A DNA stretch of 64,000 bases from Muscardinus avellanarius (lineage: Eukaryota > Chordata > Mammalia > Rodentia > Gliridae): the NCBI GenBank assembly GCA_963383645.1, contig OY726563.1, positions 39,980,831 to 40,044,830 of the forward strand, in the 5' to 3' direction. Positions 36,600-48,349 of this stretch are shown here, in pieces; the stretch's first letter is position 1, and every line of letters begins with the position of its first letter. The notes under the pieces are model-generated. The model searched no databases and was not told where the DNA came from. It saw only the letters and a program-made list of their open reading frames with translations. The translations under genes were made by a program, and so were the position numbers.

Positions 36600-37490
36600 G
36601 AGAGCCAGACTCGGTGGCACACTCCTGTAATGCGAGTACCTGAGAGGCTAAGAAAAGAGGATTGCAGGTCTGGGCCAGCCTCAACAACTTAGGGAGACTT
36701 TCAGCAATATAGTGAGACCCTGTTTCAAAATTAAAAGGCTGGGGAGGGAGTTCCGTGGTAAGCTGCCCCTGGGTTTGATCCTCAGTACCTGAAAAAAAAA
36801 AATACCCCACATCACCTGGGAAGTATTCTTGCCAAAAGTATTTAACTTGAATGTAATTGAGCCAAGACTTCACTTCTAGTTCATAGGAAGCAAAGGGAAT
36901 CCAAAATAGAAGACATCCTATGAGACAGCTGGCTAGGTTTCTTCAGACATGTCATGGAAAACAAGAAAGACAGAGGAAGCTAGGTACGGTGGTGCCCGCT
37001 TGTAATCCCAGCATTTGGGAGGCTGAGACAGGAGGATCGCGGTTCGAAGCCAGCCTCAGCTGCTTAGTGAGGCCCTCTGCAACTGAGTGAGACCCGGTTT
37101 CCAAATAAAGAAGAAAAAATAGGTCTGGGAGCCGGGCGTGGTGGCGCACGCTCGTCATCCCAGCATTCGGGAGGCTGACACTGGAAGATCGCGGTTCGCG
37201 GACAGCCTCAGCTACTTGGTGAGGCCCTCTGCAACTCAGTGAGACCCGGTTTCAAAATAAAGAAGAAAAAATAGGGCAGAGGCTGTAGCTCGGAGGTCGA
37301 ATGCCTCTGGGTTCCATTCCCAGATCCTCAAAAAAAAAATAGGTCTGGGGCTAATAAGTGATGTATGCATGTATGCCTCTACCATCTTGTACTCCGTTAA
37401 GATGTATGACTATAGTGCACCAATAAAAAAGAAATTAAGAAAAACAGGGATGTAGCTCAGAGGTAGAATGCCCTTGGGTTCGATCCCCAG
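36600..37490 (+). mobile_element. SINEs, one split by a second SINE and an L1 3' tail
   Basis: 36600-36795 full copy. An outer SINE starts at 36977, is interrupted in its linker by a SINE (37132-37330) and by an L1 tail (about 37345-37430, ending TGCACCAATAAAAA), and resumes at 37445-37495. AATAGGTCTGGG occurs on both sides of the inner SINE. Confidence 0.8.
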
Positions 37491-37601
37491 TACCACACCA
37501 AAAACTGCATTGTTTCATGTGGAAGAGTGGGCCACCCGCCCCTGTAGATGTTCTAGTAGGAGCTGGGAAGACTGGGTCTTTATTGAAAGGTGGCCTCAGT
37601 C

Positions 37602-37836
37602 ATTTTAAGGCAGAATTTCTCATCCTTGGTGCTCTTTGCATTGTGAGCTACAGAATTGTTGTTGTTGTTGTTGTGGGCAGCTGTCCTGTGCATTAGAGGG
37701 TTTTCAGAAGCATTTCTGGCCCCGTCCCACTAGATGCCAGCTGTTCCAGTTATAGCAACCAAAAATGTTTCCAGATACTGTCAAATGTCCTCTAGGGGGC
37801 ATGACTGCTCCCAGTTGTAGGGCACAGCTCTAAGGG
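37602..37836 (-). mobile_element. MER5A-like hAT remnant
   Basis: GTCCTGTGCATTAGAGGGTT, CACTAGATGCCAGCTG, AGTTATAGCAACCAAAAATG and TCAAATGTCCTCTAGGGGGC follow the reverse of the MER5A non-autonomous DNA transposon. A (GTT)n run at about 37660 interrupts it. Confidence 0.75.
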
Positions 37837-38029
37837 CCCACTCACTCCTCTGAACATTCACTTTTATGTTCGTTTACATTTCAGAGCCTCTATGTTTTCC
37901 TCCTCAGTTAAAGTGGTCACAGTTACTTTTATTTAATAAAGCTGTTTGACTGCTTAATAAGAGAACTCATTGTTTTCCGTTTTGAGAATCTTCCAAAGCC
38001 AAGTAGTTCTCAGAATCATCTAGGATACT

Positions 38030-38150
38030 TTTCAAAATAGAAATCTCTAACTTCTGCTCAGAAAAATGATTTAAAAATCTCTAAGATGTACCCTTAGAAA
38101 ATGCATTTTTAATAGTTCCCAGATGGTTCTCAGGATTAGACTTAGGTTCC
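38030..38150. mobile_element. possible second hAT-like remnant
   Basis: AGTTCTCAGAATCATCTAGG and TAGTTCCCAGATGGTTCTCA resemble the ends of old hAT-type elements. This is a weak call. Confidence 0.3.
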
Positions 38151-38179
38151 TTTGTTTAAGAGTGTCATTAGTTCTTTTT

Positions 38180-39008
38180 CCTTTTTTTTTTACTTGTTTG
38201 TTTGTTCATTTGTTTTGTGGTACCGAAGAGTGAACCCAGGGGTGTTCTATCTCCAAGCTATACCCCCAGCCCTATTTTATTTTTATTTGGAAACAGGGTC
38301 TCACTAAGTTGCTGAGGGTCTTGCTAAGTTGCTGAGGCTGGCCTCGAACCCAAGATCTCTTGTCTCAGCCTCCCAAGCACTGATATTACAGGCTTTTTAT
38401 TTTATTTTTTAGTGGTGCTAGGGATGGAACCCAGGGGGATTCTACCTCTGAGCTACACCCTCAGCCCTATTTTTTATTTTGAAATAGGGTCTCACTGAGT
38501 TGCAAAGGGGCCTCACTAAGTAGCTGAGGCTGTCTGCGAACCACGATCCAACTTTCTCAACCCCCCAAATGCTGGGATTACAAGCACACCACTCCCGGCT
38601 ATCCCTTATTTATTTATATAACCATCTACATCTATCACTGCTGACTCATAGCTGTGTATATTATTAATTGGGTTATATTCCAATACTGTGAAGTTGTTGC
38701 ACTTTTAGTCATTGGAAGATTTTTTGTGTGTGTGTGGTACTGGGGGTGGAACCCAGAGGCTTTCTACCTCCGGGCTATACTCCCAGACCTATTTTATATT
38801 TTATTTGGAAACAGGGTCTCACTAAGTTGCTGAGAGCCTCACTAAGTAGCTGAGGCTGGCTTAGAACCTGCGTGATCCTCCTGTCTCAGCTTCCCAACCG
38901 CGGGGATTACAAGCGTGCGCCACCACACCCAACATTGAAAGATTTTTTTGTGGTGCTAGATATTGAACCCAGAGCTACACCCCAGCCACACACACACACA
39001 CACACACA

Positions 39009-39069
<61 letters not shown>

Positions 39070-39275
39070 TTTTTTTTGCAGGTCTGGGGATGGAACCCAG
39101 GGGCATTTGACCTCTGAGTTACACCCCCTGCCCAATTTTATAGTCTTTATTTTGAAACAGGGTCTCACTGAGTTGCAGAGGGCCTCACTAAGTAGCTGAG
39201 GCTGTCTGCGAACCGTGATCCTCCGGTCTCAGCCTCCCAAATGCTGGGATTACAAGCGTGCGCCACCACGTCCGG
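38180..39275 (-). mobile_element. reverse SINE cluster
   Basis: 38180-38395, 38395-38600, 38720-38935, 38945-38985 (right-half scrap) and 39077-39275. Confidence 0.85.
38987..39077. repeat. compound microsatellite (CA)n(TA)n(T)n
   Basis: About 12 CA, about 20 TA and a run of about 26 T stand directly next to each other, between two reverse SINEs. Confidence 0.95.
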
Positions 39276-39334
39276 CTTCCTTTTTATTTTTTTATTTTGA
39301 AGTATTATCTACTAAGTTCCTGAGGAGATGGTAG

Positions 39335-40525
39335 AAAACGTCTGGGTTCAATCCCCAGTACCAAAAAGTATATTTATAACAGACATTTTGGTATGGACCT
39401 ATCATCCCAGTACTTGAGAGTCTGAGACAGGATAACAGGTTTGAGGCCAGCACATGATAAGGTAGCAAGACTTTGTTACAAAATAAAAAATAAAATAAAG
39501 TCAGCTGGACTGATGTCATGCCCCTGTAATCCCAGTGCTTGGAAAGCTGACACAGGAGGATCTAAGGTTGAGGACGGCTTCAGCAAGTCGTGAGACACTT
39601 ATCAACCTTGCAAAACCCTGTTTCAAAATAAAAAGGGAAGCTGAGTGTGGTTCTGCGTACCAGCCTGTAATCCTGGTACTTGGGAGGCAGAGACAGGAGA
39701 ATCGAAAGTTTGAAACCAGCCTTGGCAGCTTAGCGAGACGCTGTTTTAAAAATAAAAAATAGCCGGGCGTGGTGGCGCACGCTTGTGATCCCCGCGCTTA
39801 GGAAGCGGAGACAGGAGGATCGCGCAGGTTCGAAGCCAGCCTCAGCTACTTGGTGAGGCTCTCAGCAACTTAGTGAGACCCTGTTTCCAAGTAAAATATA
39901 AAATAGGGCTGGGAGTATAGCCCAGAGGTAGAAAGCCCCTGGGTTCCACCCCCAGTACCACACACAAAAAAAATAGCCGGGTATGGTGGAGCACACTTGT
40001 AATCCCAGCATTTGGGAGGCTGAAACAGGAAGATCATGGTTTGGGGACAGCCTTAGCTACTACTTAGTGAGGCCCTTTGTAACTCAGTGAGACCCTTTAT
40101 TCAAAATAAAGAATTTTTTTATTCTTTAAGTTGCTGAGAGCCTCACTAAGTAGCGGAGGCTGGCTTCGAACCTGCGCGATCCTCCTGTCTCCACCTCCTA
40201 AGCGCGGGGATTACAAGCGTGCGCCACCACGCCCGGCTTTATTCTTTATTTTGAAACAGGGTCTCACTAAGTTGTGGAGGGCCTCACTAAGTAGCTGAGG
40301 CTGGGATGGAGCTCAGAGGTAGAATGCCCCTGGGTTCCATCCCCTGTACTTCAATAAATAAATAAATAAAATAGGGCTGAAGGTGTAGCTCAGAAGTAGA
40401 ATGCCCCTGGGTTCAGTCCTCAGTACCCACACACACAAATAAATAATAAATAAATAAATAAATAAATAGGACTAGGAATATAGCTTAGAAGTGGGATGCC
40501 CCTGGGTCCAATCCCTAGTCTCATG
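39335..40525. mobile_element. rearranged SINE cluster
   Basis: Mostly + copies: 39370-39500, 39502-39640, 39645-39757, 39763-39965, 39976-40110. A reversed left half is at 40128-40240, a fold-back fusion at 40246-40365, and right-half scraps at 40372-40430 and 40465-40525. (AAAT)n runs are interspersed. Confidence 0.75.
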
Positions 40526-40529
40526 AAAT

Positions 40530-40790
40530 GCAGTTATGATTCATCCACCTTGCTGAGTAAATTACTAAGTTGTTCCTCTTTATTGCTGAATAATATTCCT
40601 TGTAGGAATATACCACACTTGTTTATCCACTCACTTGTAGGACATTTGTGATTATTCCAGTTTTTGTCAATAGTGAATAAAGCTGCTACATACATTTGTG
40701 TGTAGGTTTTAGAGTATACCTAACTTTTGAAGGTGTTTGAGTGGAACTGTTGACTGGTATGATCAGTATATGTCTTAGCTTCATAAGAAA
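40530..40790 (-). mobile_element. L1 ORF2 3' fragment, reverse
   Basis: TATTGCTGAATAATATTCCTTG, TTGTTTATCCACTCACTTG and GTGAATAAAGCTGCTACATA are the reversed end of ORF2 seen in many mammals. Confidence 0.8.
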
Positions 40791-40796
40791 CCACAA

Positions 40797-41190
40797 ACTG
40801 CAGGGTGTGGTAGAAGCATATGACCGTAGTCCTAGCTACTTGGGAGGCTGAGGCAGGAGGATGGCTTGAGCTTAGGAGTTTGAAGTTAGCCAGGAAACAC
40901 AGGGAGACCCTGCAACAACAAAAAGAGGGAAAGAAGGAAGGAATGGAGGAGAATGGAAGGAAAGTAGGAAGGAAAAGAAACCACCAAGCCGGGCGTGGTG
41001 GCGCACGCTTATAATCCCAGCATTTGGGAGGCTGACACCAGAGGATCGCAGTTCCCTGACAGCCTCAGCTACTTAGTGAGGCTCTCTGCAACTCAGTGAG
41101 ACCCTGTTTCAAAATAAAGAGTAAAAAATAGGGCAGGGGGTGTAGCTTGGAGGTCAAATGCCCCTGGGTTCCATCCCCAGACCCGCAAAA
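40797..41190 (+). mobile_element. B1-like monomer and SINE
   Basis: 40797-40925 is a monomeric B1-like copy (CTACTTGGGAGGCTGAGGCA, GGAGTTTGAAGTTAGCC). 40987-41190 is a standard SINE. Confidence 0.8.
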
Positions 41191-41224
41191 AAAAAAAAAA
41201 AAGAAAAGAAAGAAAGAAAGCACC

Positions 41225-41765
41225 AAGCCCTCTCTTGCATTCCCATACGAATTCCTATTACTACCTAGCTTCTGTATATGAGTGAATATATATCCTTCAC
41301 TCTCTGTGATAAGCTGATCTCACTTAACAGAATGTCCTTCAGGTCCATCCATTTTCCTGCAAATGAAGTAATTTTGTTCTTCCTTCTTTCTTTCCTTTTT
41401 TTTAATTTTTTTTTTTTTTTTTTTTGCTGGTTTGGGTATGGAACCAAGAGGCGTTTGACCTCCGAGCTACACCCCCAGCCCTATTTTTTATTCCTTATTT
41501 TGAAACCGGGTCTCACTGAGTTGCAGAGGGCCTCACTAAGTAGCTGAGGCTGTCCGCGAACCGCGATCCTCCAGTCTCAGCTTCCCAAATGCTGGGATTA
41601 CAAGCGTGCGCCATCACACCCGGCTTGTTCTTCCTTATTTCTAACTAGAATTCTACTGTGTATTTCCCATAATTTTGTAATCCATTTATCTGTTGATGCA
41701 CACCTAAATTGGTTCCATAATTTGGCTATGGTGAATTGTGCAGCTATAAACATAGATATGAGCCA
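41225..41765 (-). mobile_element. L1 3' end, reverse, split by a SINE with target-site duplication
   Basis: L1 parts are 41225-41385 and 41637-41760 (CCATTTATCTGTTGATGCAC). The reverse SINE between them is flanked by TTGTTCTTCCTT (41374-41385 and 41625-41636). Confidence 0.85.
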
Positions 41766-41833
41766 GGCGTGGTGGAGCACACTTGTAATCCCAGCATTCG
41801 GGAGGCTGAGACAGGAGGATCGCGGTTCGCGGA

Positions 41834-42049
41834 CAGCCTCAGCTATTTAGGTTCTCAGTAACTTAGTGAGACCCTGTTTCCAAATAAAAAATAAAATAGG
41901 TCTGGGGATATTGGCTGGAGGGAGAAGGCCCCTGGGTTCAATCCCCAGTAATGCCCCCCAAAAGCTGCTTCTTTGAGGTTATCAATAAAATGATAGACTT
42001 CATATGAAAACATACTGAACATCACTAATCGGCAGGGAAATGCAAATCA
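41834..42049. repeat. left arm of inverted duplication B
   Basis: Second half of a + SINE plus an L1 fragment (TGATAGACTTCATATGAAAA, CAGGGAAATGCAAATCA). It is the reverse complement of 43676-43892 with about three differences in 216 bp. The SINE front half (41762-41833) is not part of the duplication. Confidence 0.9.
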
Positions 42050-42051
42050 TC

Positions 42052-43366
42052 TGGGGATGGAACCCAGAGACATTTGACCTCCGAGCTATACCCCCGTCCA
42101 ATTTTTTATTTTTTATTTGGAAACAGGGTCTCACTGAGTTGGGGAGGGCCTCACTAAGTAGCTGAGGCTGTCCACGAACCTCCTGTATCAGCCTTCCAAA
42201 TGCTGGGATTACAGTTGTGCACCACCACACCCTGCTTCCCAGCCCCATTTTTCATTCTAATTTTTGAACAGGGTCTCACTAAGCTGCAAAGGGCCTCACT
42301 AAGAAGCTGAGGCTGTCCGCGAACCACAATCCTCCTGTTTCAGCCTCCCGAATGCTGGGATTACCAGGTTGCATCACCACGCCCGGGTGTTTGTTGGGGT
42401 TTGTCTGTTCATTTGTTTGTTTATTTGCTTTTGTGGTACTGGAGATGGAACCCAGGGGCATTCTACCTCCAAGCTACATCCCCAGCCCTATTTTTTATTC
42501 TTTCTTTTGAAACAGGGTCTCACTGAGTTGCAAAGGCCTCACTAAGTAGTAGCTGAGGCTGTCCGCGAACCGCGATCCTCCAGTCTCAGCCTCCCAAATG
42601 CTGGGATTACAAGCGTGCGCCACTACATCTGACTATGTTGAGTTTTTAGTGTGCATAGATAATGCATTTTCTTGAATGCTTCTTCCTGCACTTATTTGTA
42701 TGATCATATTTTTATTTATTTGTTCATTTATTCTGGTAAGTGACTTATTAATGTCTGAATGTTGAAACAACTTTGTATCCTTGAGATGAACATCATACAT
42801 GGTGACCTATTCCTTTAATATATTGCTGGATTCGATTTGCATATATATACATATATAGGTATATGTGTGTATATTTTTTGTTTTTTGTTTTTGGTACCAG
42901 ACCTTGTACATGCTAAGCACATACTTTCCTACTAGACAACACCTGCGGTCTGCTAATATTTTGTGAAGATTGTGTACCTTTGTTTATGAGGGATGTTGGT
43001 CTTTTACTTTTCTTTTGTACTACTAGGGATTGAACCCAGGAGCATTCCACCCCTCAGCTATACCCCCAGCCCTATTTTCATTTTTTAATTTGGAAAAAGA
43101 ATCTTGCTTAGTAGCAGAGGCTGGTCTCAATCCTGCAATCTTCCTATCTCAGCCTCCCAAGTACTATGATTATAGGTATATGACAATGCACCTGGCTAGT
43201 TTTCTGTATGTGTGTTCATGTGTGTATATGTTACTAAGATTGCTGAATTATATGGTAATTATAGTTTTAATTTTTAAAAGAACTATTTTCTATAATGGCT
43301 ATCCCAAATTACAGTCCCACCAACAGTGGGTTCTCTGTTCCACATGCTTACCAACATTTATCTCTT

Positions 43367-43410
<44 letters not shown>

Positions 43411-43672
43411 TGTATTACTGAGGATTGAACCCTGGAGCATTCTACCTCCAAGATATACCCCCAGCCCATTTTTCTATATTTTTTGTTTTGAAACAGGGTC
43501 TCACAAAGTTGCTGAGAGTTTTACTAAATGGCAGAGGCTGTCCTCGAACCTGTGATCCTCCTGTCTCAGCCTCCCGAGTACTGGGATTATAGGCATGTAC
43601 CAGTACGCCAAAGTATCTCTTCTCTTTTTGATAAGAGCGTATTAACATGTGTGAGTTTTCACCTCACTGTAG
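42052..43672 (-). mobile_element. SINEs, solo ID and L1 pieces between the arms of inverted duplication B
   Basis: Reverse SINEs are at 42052-42240, 42245-42400, 42430-42635, 43010-43200 and 43411-43610. A reversed solo ID is at 42890-42960. Reversed L1 pieces are at about 42650-42840, 43235-43365 (CAGTCCCACCAACAGTGGGT) and 43615-43675. (GT)n is at 43369-43407. Confidence 0.75.
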
Positions 43673-43675
43673 TTT

Positions 43676-43892
43676 TGATTTGCATTTCCCTGCCAATTAG
43701 TGATGTTCAGTATGTTTTCATATGAAGTCTATCATTTTATTGATAACCTCAAAGAAGCAGCTTTTGGGGGGGCATTACTGGGGATTGAACCCAGGGGCCT
43801 TCTCCCTCCAGCCTATATCCCCAGACCTATTTTATTTTTTATTTGGAAACAGGGTCTCACTAAGTTACTGAGAACCTAAATAGCTGAGGCTG
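43676..43892. repeat. right arm of inverted duplication B
   Basis: Reverse complement of 41834-42049. Here the L1 part is continuous with L1 sequence at 43615-43675, and the SINE continues to 43970, so this looks like the source copy. Confidence 0.9.
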
Positions 43893-44938
43893 GCCACAAA
43901 CCTGCAATCCTCCTGTCTGTGTCAGCCTTCCAAGAACTGGGATTTCAAATGTACACCACCACACCCGGCAAGAGTCAGTTTTTTGTTTCATTGATTTTCT
44001 CTATTGTTTTTCTTTTCAATTTCACTGATTTCTTTCTTTCTTTCCTTCTTAATTTTTCTTTTTTTTGGGGGGGGGATACTGAGAATGGAACCCAAGGGCA
44101 TTCTACTTCTGAGCTATACCCCCAACCCTTTCTATTTTTTATTTTATTTTATTTTTGCAGGTCTGGGGATAGAACTCAGGGGCATTCTACCTCCAAGCTA
44201 CACCCCCTGCCCTATTTTTTATTCTTTATTTTGAAACAGGGTCTCACTGAGTTGCAGAGGGCCTCACTAAGTAGCTGAAGCTGTCTGCGAACCGCGATCC
44301 TCCGGTCTCAGCCTCCCAAATGCTGGGATTACGAGTGTGCGCCATCACGCCTGGCTTTCTAATTTTTATTTTGAAACAGGATCTCACTAAGTTCCTGAGA
44401 ACCTCACTACATTACGAAATCTGTCTTCAAACTTGAGATCTTCCTGCTACATCGGAATATGTGTAAAAGTATGAATACAGCATGGTTAACCTGGACCCTC
44501 ATTGTTGGGAGGGGAAGGGGAGCAGGGGGGGGGCGGGGGGGCACCAGGCTCAGTCTGAAGGTATGCCAATTTCAATATGATCCACATAAAAATAAAATAA
44601 AATCTCTCAGAAATAAAACAAAGCAATTATAATTGAAAAAATAGATCTTCCTGTCTCGGCCTCTCAAGTACTGGGGTTACAGGTGTACACCCCCACAACC
44701 AGCTTATTTTTCTATTTTTTTTTTTTTTTGGTGGTACTGGGGGTGGAACCCAGGGGCTTTCTACCCCCGGGCTATACTCCCAGACCTATTTTCTATTTTA
44801 TTTGGAAACAGGGTCTCACTAAGTTGCTGAGAGCCTCACTAAGTAGCTGAGGCTGGCTTCGAACCTGTGCGATCCTCCTCTCTCAGCCTCCCAAGTGCTG
44901 GGATTACAAGTGTGCGCCACCACGCTCAGCTTATTTTT
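43893..44938 (-). mobile_element. reverse SINEs and L1 scrap, one SINE carrying two insertions
   Basis: SINE end 43893-43970; L1 scrap 43975-44045. An outer SINE has its right half at 44062-44135 and its left half at 44360-44448 and 44654-44705. An inner SINE is at 44150-44358 and an unknown insertion at 44449-44642. 44722-44938 is a further full copy. Confidence 0.75.
44438..44653 (+). mobile_element. unclassified about 195-bp retroposed insertion
   Basis: AGATCTTCCTG occurs at 44438-44448 and 44643-44653, splitting a SINE. The insert has a G-rich middle (GGGAGGGGAAGGGGAGCAGG), ATAAAATAAAATC and an A-rich end, suggesting an L1-mediated copy. It matches neither the SINE nor the L1 tail of this window clearly. 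Confidence 0.55.
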
Positions 44939-45140
44939 CTAATTTTTATCATTCTAAAATAACTGACAGTTCAAAGTAATAATTATTTGGTGTTGATAGC
45001 ATATGTAATAGTAAAATATGTAATAATGACACAATGATATGAAAAAAGTATTGAGAATATAATGTTACCAGGTCCTTACAATATAGATGAAGTTGCATAA
45101 TTTTAGAAGGTGAACTCAAATTTTTGAAATATATATGCTA

Positions 45141-46360
45141 GAGCCGGGCGTGGTGGTGCACGCTTATAATCCCCGCACTTGGGAGGCAGAGACAGGAGGA
45201 TCGCGCAGGTTCGAAGCCAGCCGCGCGCACTGGCTTAGGAAACCCTGTTTCCAAATAAAAATGTAAAAATAGGTCTGGGAGTGTAGCCCGGAGGTAGAAG
45301 GGCTTCCAGGAACCCCAGTACCACAAAAAAAAAGAGAAAGAAATACATACGCTAGAGGCTGAAACAGGAGGATCGAAGGTTTGCGGTCAGCCTCAGCTAC
45401 TTGGTGAGGCCCTCTGCAAATTAGTGAGACCCTGTTTCAACACAAAGAATAACAAATAGGGCTGGGGTATAACTCTGAGGTAGAACGCCTCTAGGTTCAA
45501 TCCCTAGTACCTAAAAAAGAAATACATATGCTAATAAAAGATTAACTATAACCATAAAACTAAGCAAAAATTCAAACGGAATGGAAAACAGCTTAGCAAG
45601 ATAGTAGATGTTTTTTGTATGTGTGACACTGGGGATTGAACGCAGGGGCATTCTACCTCCAAGCTATACCCCCCAGTCCTATTTTATTTTTATTTGGAAA
45701 CAGGGTCTCGTTAGGTGTCTGAGCGCTTTGCTACTTACTGAGGCTGTCCTCAAACCTATGATCCTCCTGTCTCAGATTCTCAAATACTAGGATTACAAGT
45801 GTGCATCACCACGCCCGGCTAAGATGGTAGATTTTGATCCAACAAGATCAATTATCCCTTTCACCATGAATGATTAAAAAAAGAAAACAATGGCCAGGCG
45901 TGGTGGCGCACGCTTGTAATCCCCACGCTTGGGAGGCTGAGCCAGGAGGATCGCACAGGTTCGAAGCCAGCCTCAGCTACTTAGTGAGGCTCTCAGCAAC
46001 TTAGTGAGACCCTGTTTCCAAATAAAATATAAAATGGGTCTGGGAGTATAGCCCGGAGGTAGAAAGCCTCTGTGTTCCACCCCCAGTACCACCAAAACAA
46101 AAAAGAAAAGAAAAGAAAAAAAAATGGAAAAACAGATTGCCAGCTAGGCATAGTGGTGCATGCTTATAATCCCAGTATTCCAGTACTTGGGAGGCTGAGT
46201 CTGGAGGATGACAGGTTCATGGCCAGCCTCAGCAATTTAGTGAGGCGAGAGGCCCTTTGTAACTTAGTGAGACCCTGTTTCAAAATAAAAATAGGACTGG
46301 GAGTGTATCTGAGAGTTAGAATGCCCTTGGGTTCGATCCCCAGTACTGCATACCACACAC
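45141..46360. mobile_element. SINE cluster
   Basis: 45141-45335 (+, hairpin type, GCCAGCCGCGCGCACTGGC), 45352-45520 (+, 5' truncated), 45605-45825 (-), 45893-46105 (+) and 46143-46360 (+). Confidence 0.85.
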
Positions 46361-46469
46361 ACCAAAAGACAGATTGTCAAATTAGGAATATAAAATACAC
46401 AAGCCAAAACCTGATAGGATCTGAAAAGAGAAATAGGCAAATCTATAATTATAGCTAAAGATCTCAACA

Positions 46470-46795
46470 CTTCTCTCTATTAATGTATAGAACAAGGTGG
46501 CAGAAATTCAGCAAAGATATAGATGTCTTAAATAGCGCTATCAACCAAGCCGACCTAGTAATCATTTATAGAACATTCCACCAAGCAACAGCAGATACAC
46601 ATTCATCTCACAGGCACATAGACTTCACCAAGAAAGACCGTATCCTATTCCATAAAACAACTTTAATTAAATAAGACAGAAATCATACAAATATGCATTT
46701 TTGGACCATAAGAGAAATAATCTAAAAATCAGTAAAATAAATATATAGCAGACAATCCTCTAATGTTTGGAAATTAAACAACATATTTCTACACC
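46470..46795 (+). mobile_element. L1 ORF2 fragment
   Basis: AAATTCAGCAAAGATATAGA, TTATAGAACATTCCACCAAG and TTTTTGGACCATAAGAGAAA follow the middle of L1 ORF2. The frame is broken by stops. Confidence 0.75.
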
Positions 46796-47209
46796 AGGCG
46801 TGGTGGCGCACGCTTGTAATCCCCACGCTTGGGAGGCTGAGACAGGAGGATCGCACAGGTTCGAAGCCAGCCTCAGCTACTTAGTGAGGCTCTCAGCAAC
46901 TTAGTGAGACCCTGTTTCCAAATACAATATAAAATAGGGTTCGGGGTGTAGCCTGGAGGTAGAAGACCCCCGAGTTCAATTCCCAGTACTTCAAAAAAAA
47001 AAAAGAAAGAAAAAAAGAAAGGATGAAGTAGAATGCCCCTGGGCTCAATCACTAGTATCATAAAAAAAGAATAAAGGTGCCTATGTTCTAATACAACTTT
47101 ATTAAAGCAGGCAACGCGCCATATTTTACCTAATTCCAGATTAAATGAAAATAAAAATACAACATATTGTAATTTTCAAGATATAGCCATATGACTTAAA
47201 GGGAAATAC

Positions 47210-47255
<46 letters not shown>

Positions 47256-47745
47256 ACACACACAGAGAATGCATTTAACATTATATCTTATGTATCTATA
47301 GATCTATCTATCTATAGTGTATTTGGGGGGTACTGGAAATTGAATCTAGGGCTATTCTACCTCTGAACTACAACCCTAACACTTTTTTTGTGTGTGTGGT
47401 ACTGGGGGTGGAACCCAGAGGCTCCGGGCTCTACTCTCAGACCTTTTTTTTTATATTTTATTTGGAAACAGGGTCTCACTAAGTTACGGAGAGCCCCAGT
47501 AAGTAGCTGAGGCTGGCTTCGAACCCGTGCGATCCTCCTGTCTCAGCCTCCCAAGCGCGGGGATTACAAGCGTGCGCCACCACGCCCGGCATTACCCTAA
47601 CCCTTTTTATTTTTGGTTTTGAAACAAAGTCTTGCTAAGTTGCTGAGAGTCTCGCTAAGTTGTTGAGGCTGGTCTTGAACCTATGATCTTCCTGTCTCAG
47701 CCTCCTAAATACTGGGATTCCAGACATGCACCACCACATACGGGT
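46795..47745. mobile_element. SINEs and (CA)n
   Basis: 46795-46990 (+), 47030-47065 (+, scrap) and (CA)n 47213-47264. An outer reverse SINE (47320-47390 and 47595-47745) is split by an inner reverse SINE (47391-47590), with ACCCTAAC(AC)CTTTTT on both sides. Confidence 0.8.
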
Positions 47746-47799
47746 CGCTATCTATTTATCTATCTCTCTCTATATTTACACACACACATATACACACAC

Positions 47800-48330
47800 A
47801 CACAGAGTTGAGCAGAATCCATATATCCCTTTACTGCAAATGTGCCTACTTTCTACAATTCACTTGTAACTCCTGAATAAATACTTGCAGTGCTTTCTTG
47901 GTTCCTTGCGGACGTGCAAACTCCACTTGTCTGATGTACATGTTCCCAGCTGAGGTGAAACAAGCAGGTGCTCTGCCTTCTTGTTTTACCTCTTCTACTG
48001 TAGACAAGTTGTCCTGTTTTGCACACACCTGTAATCTCCTGTTTCCCACATTGTTTTGGTTTTGTGTGTGGCTTCAGGGTCCAACATGGCTCCCTCACGT
48101 GGAAATAAAGTGCTGTTTAGCCGTGTTCCTAAGCTGAGGAAGGCTATTCTGTGCCCATGAGAAAATATATGCTAAGTTTTGCTCAGGCATGAGTTATTAG
48201 TGCTGCTGGCCGCTGTTTGAACAATATACAGAACCTAAAATCAGTAGCCTATTCTCAACCCGTAGGAAACTAGCGAAAGAGCGATCAAACCTTAAGCTGG
48301 TGAAAGGAAAGAAACAATCAACACCACAGC
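47800..48330. other. non-SINE stretch, possible old LTR-type repeat
   Basis: A 500-bp stretch without SINEs. Read on the - strand, GAGCCATGTTGGACCCTGAA and TGGGAAACAGGAGATTACAG suggest an old repeat, perhaps an LTR, but I cannot assign it. Open frames up to 81 codons look incidental. Confidence 0.3.
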
Positions 48331-48349
48331 AAAAATCAGTGAAACTGAG

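Noticed and set aside
36510..36692. Small open frame near an L1 tail
   Set aside because: The second half is SINE sequence. No coding signal.
47846..48137. Overlapping open frames of 67-81 codons in a SINE-free stretch
   Set aside because: There is no family resemblance and the frames are short on both strands. The stretch more likely is an old repeat.
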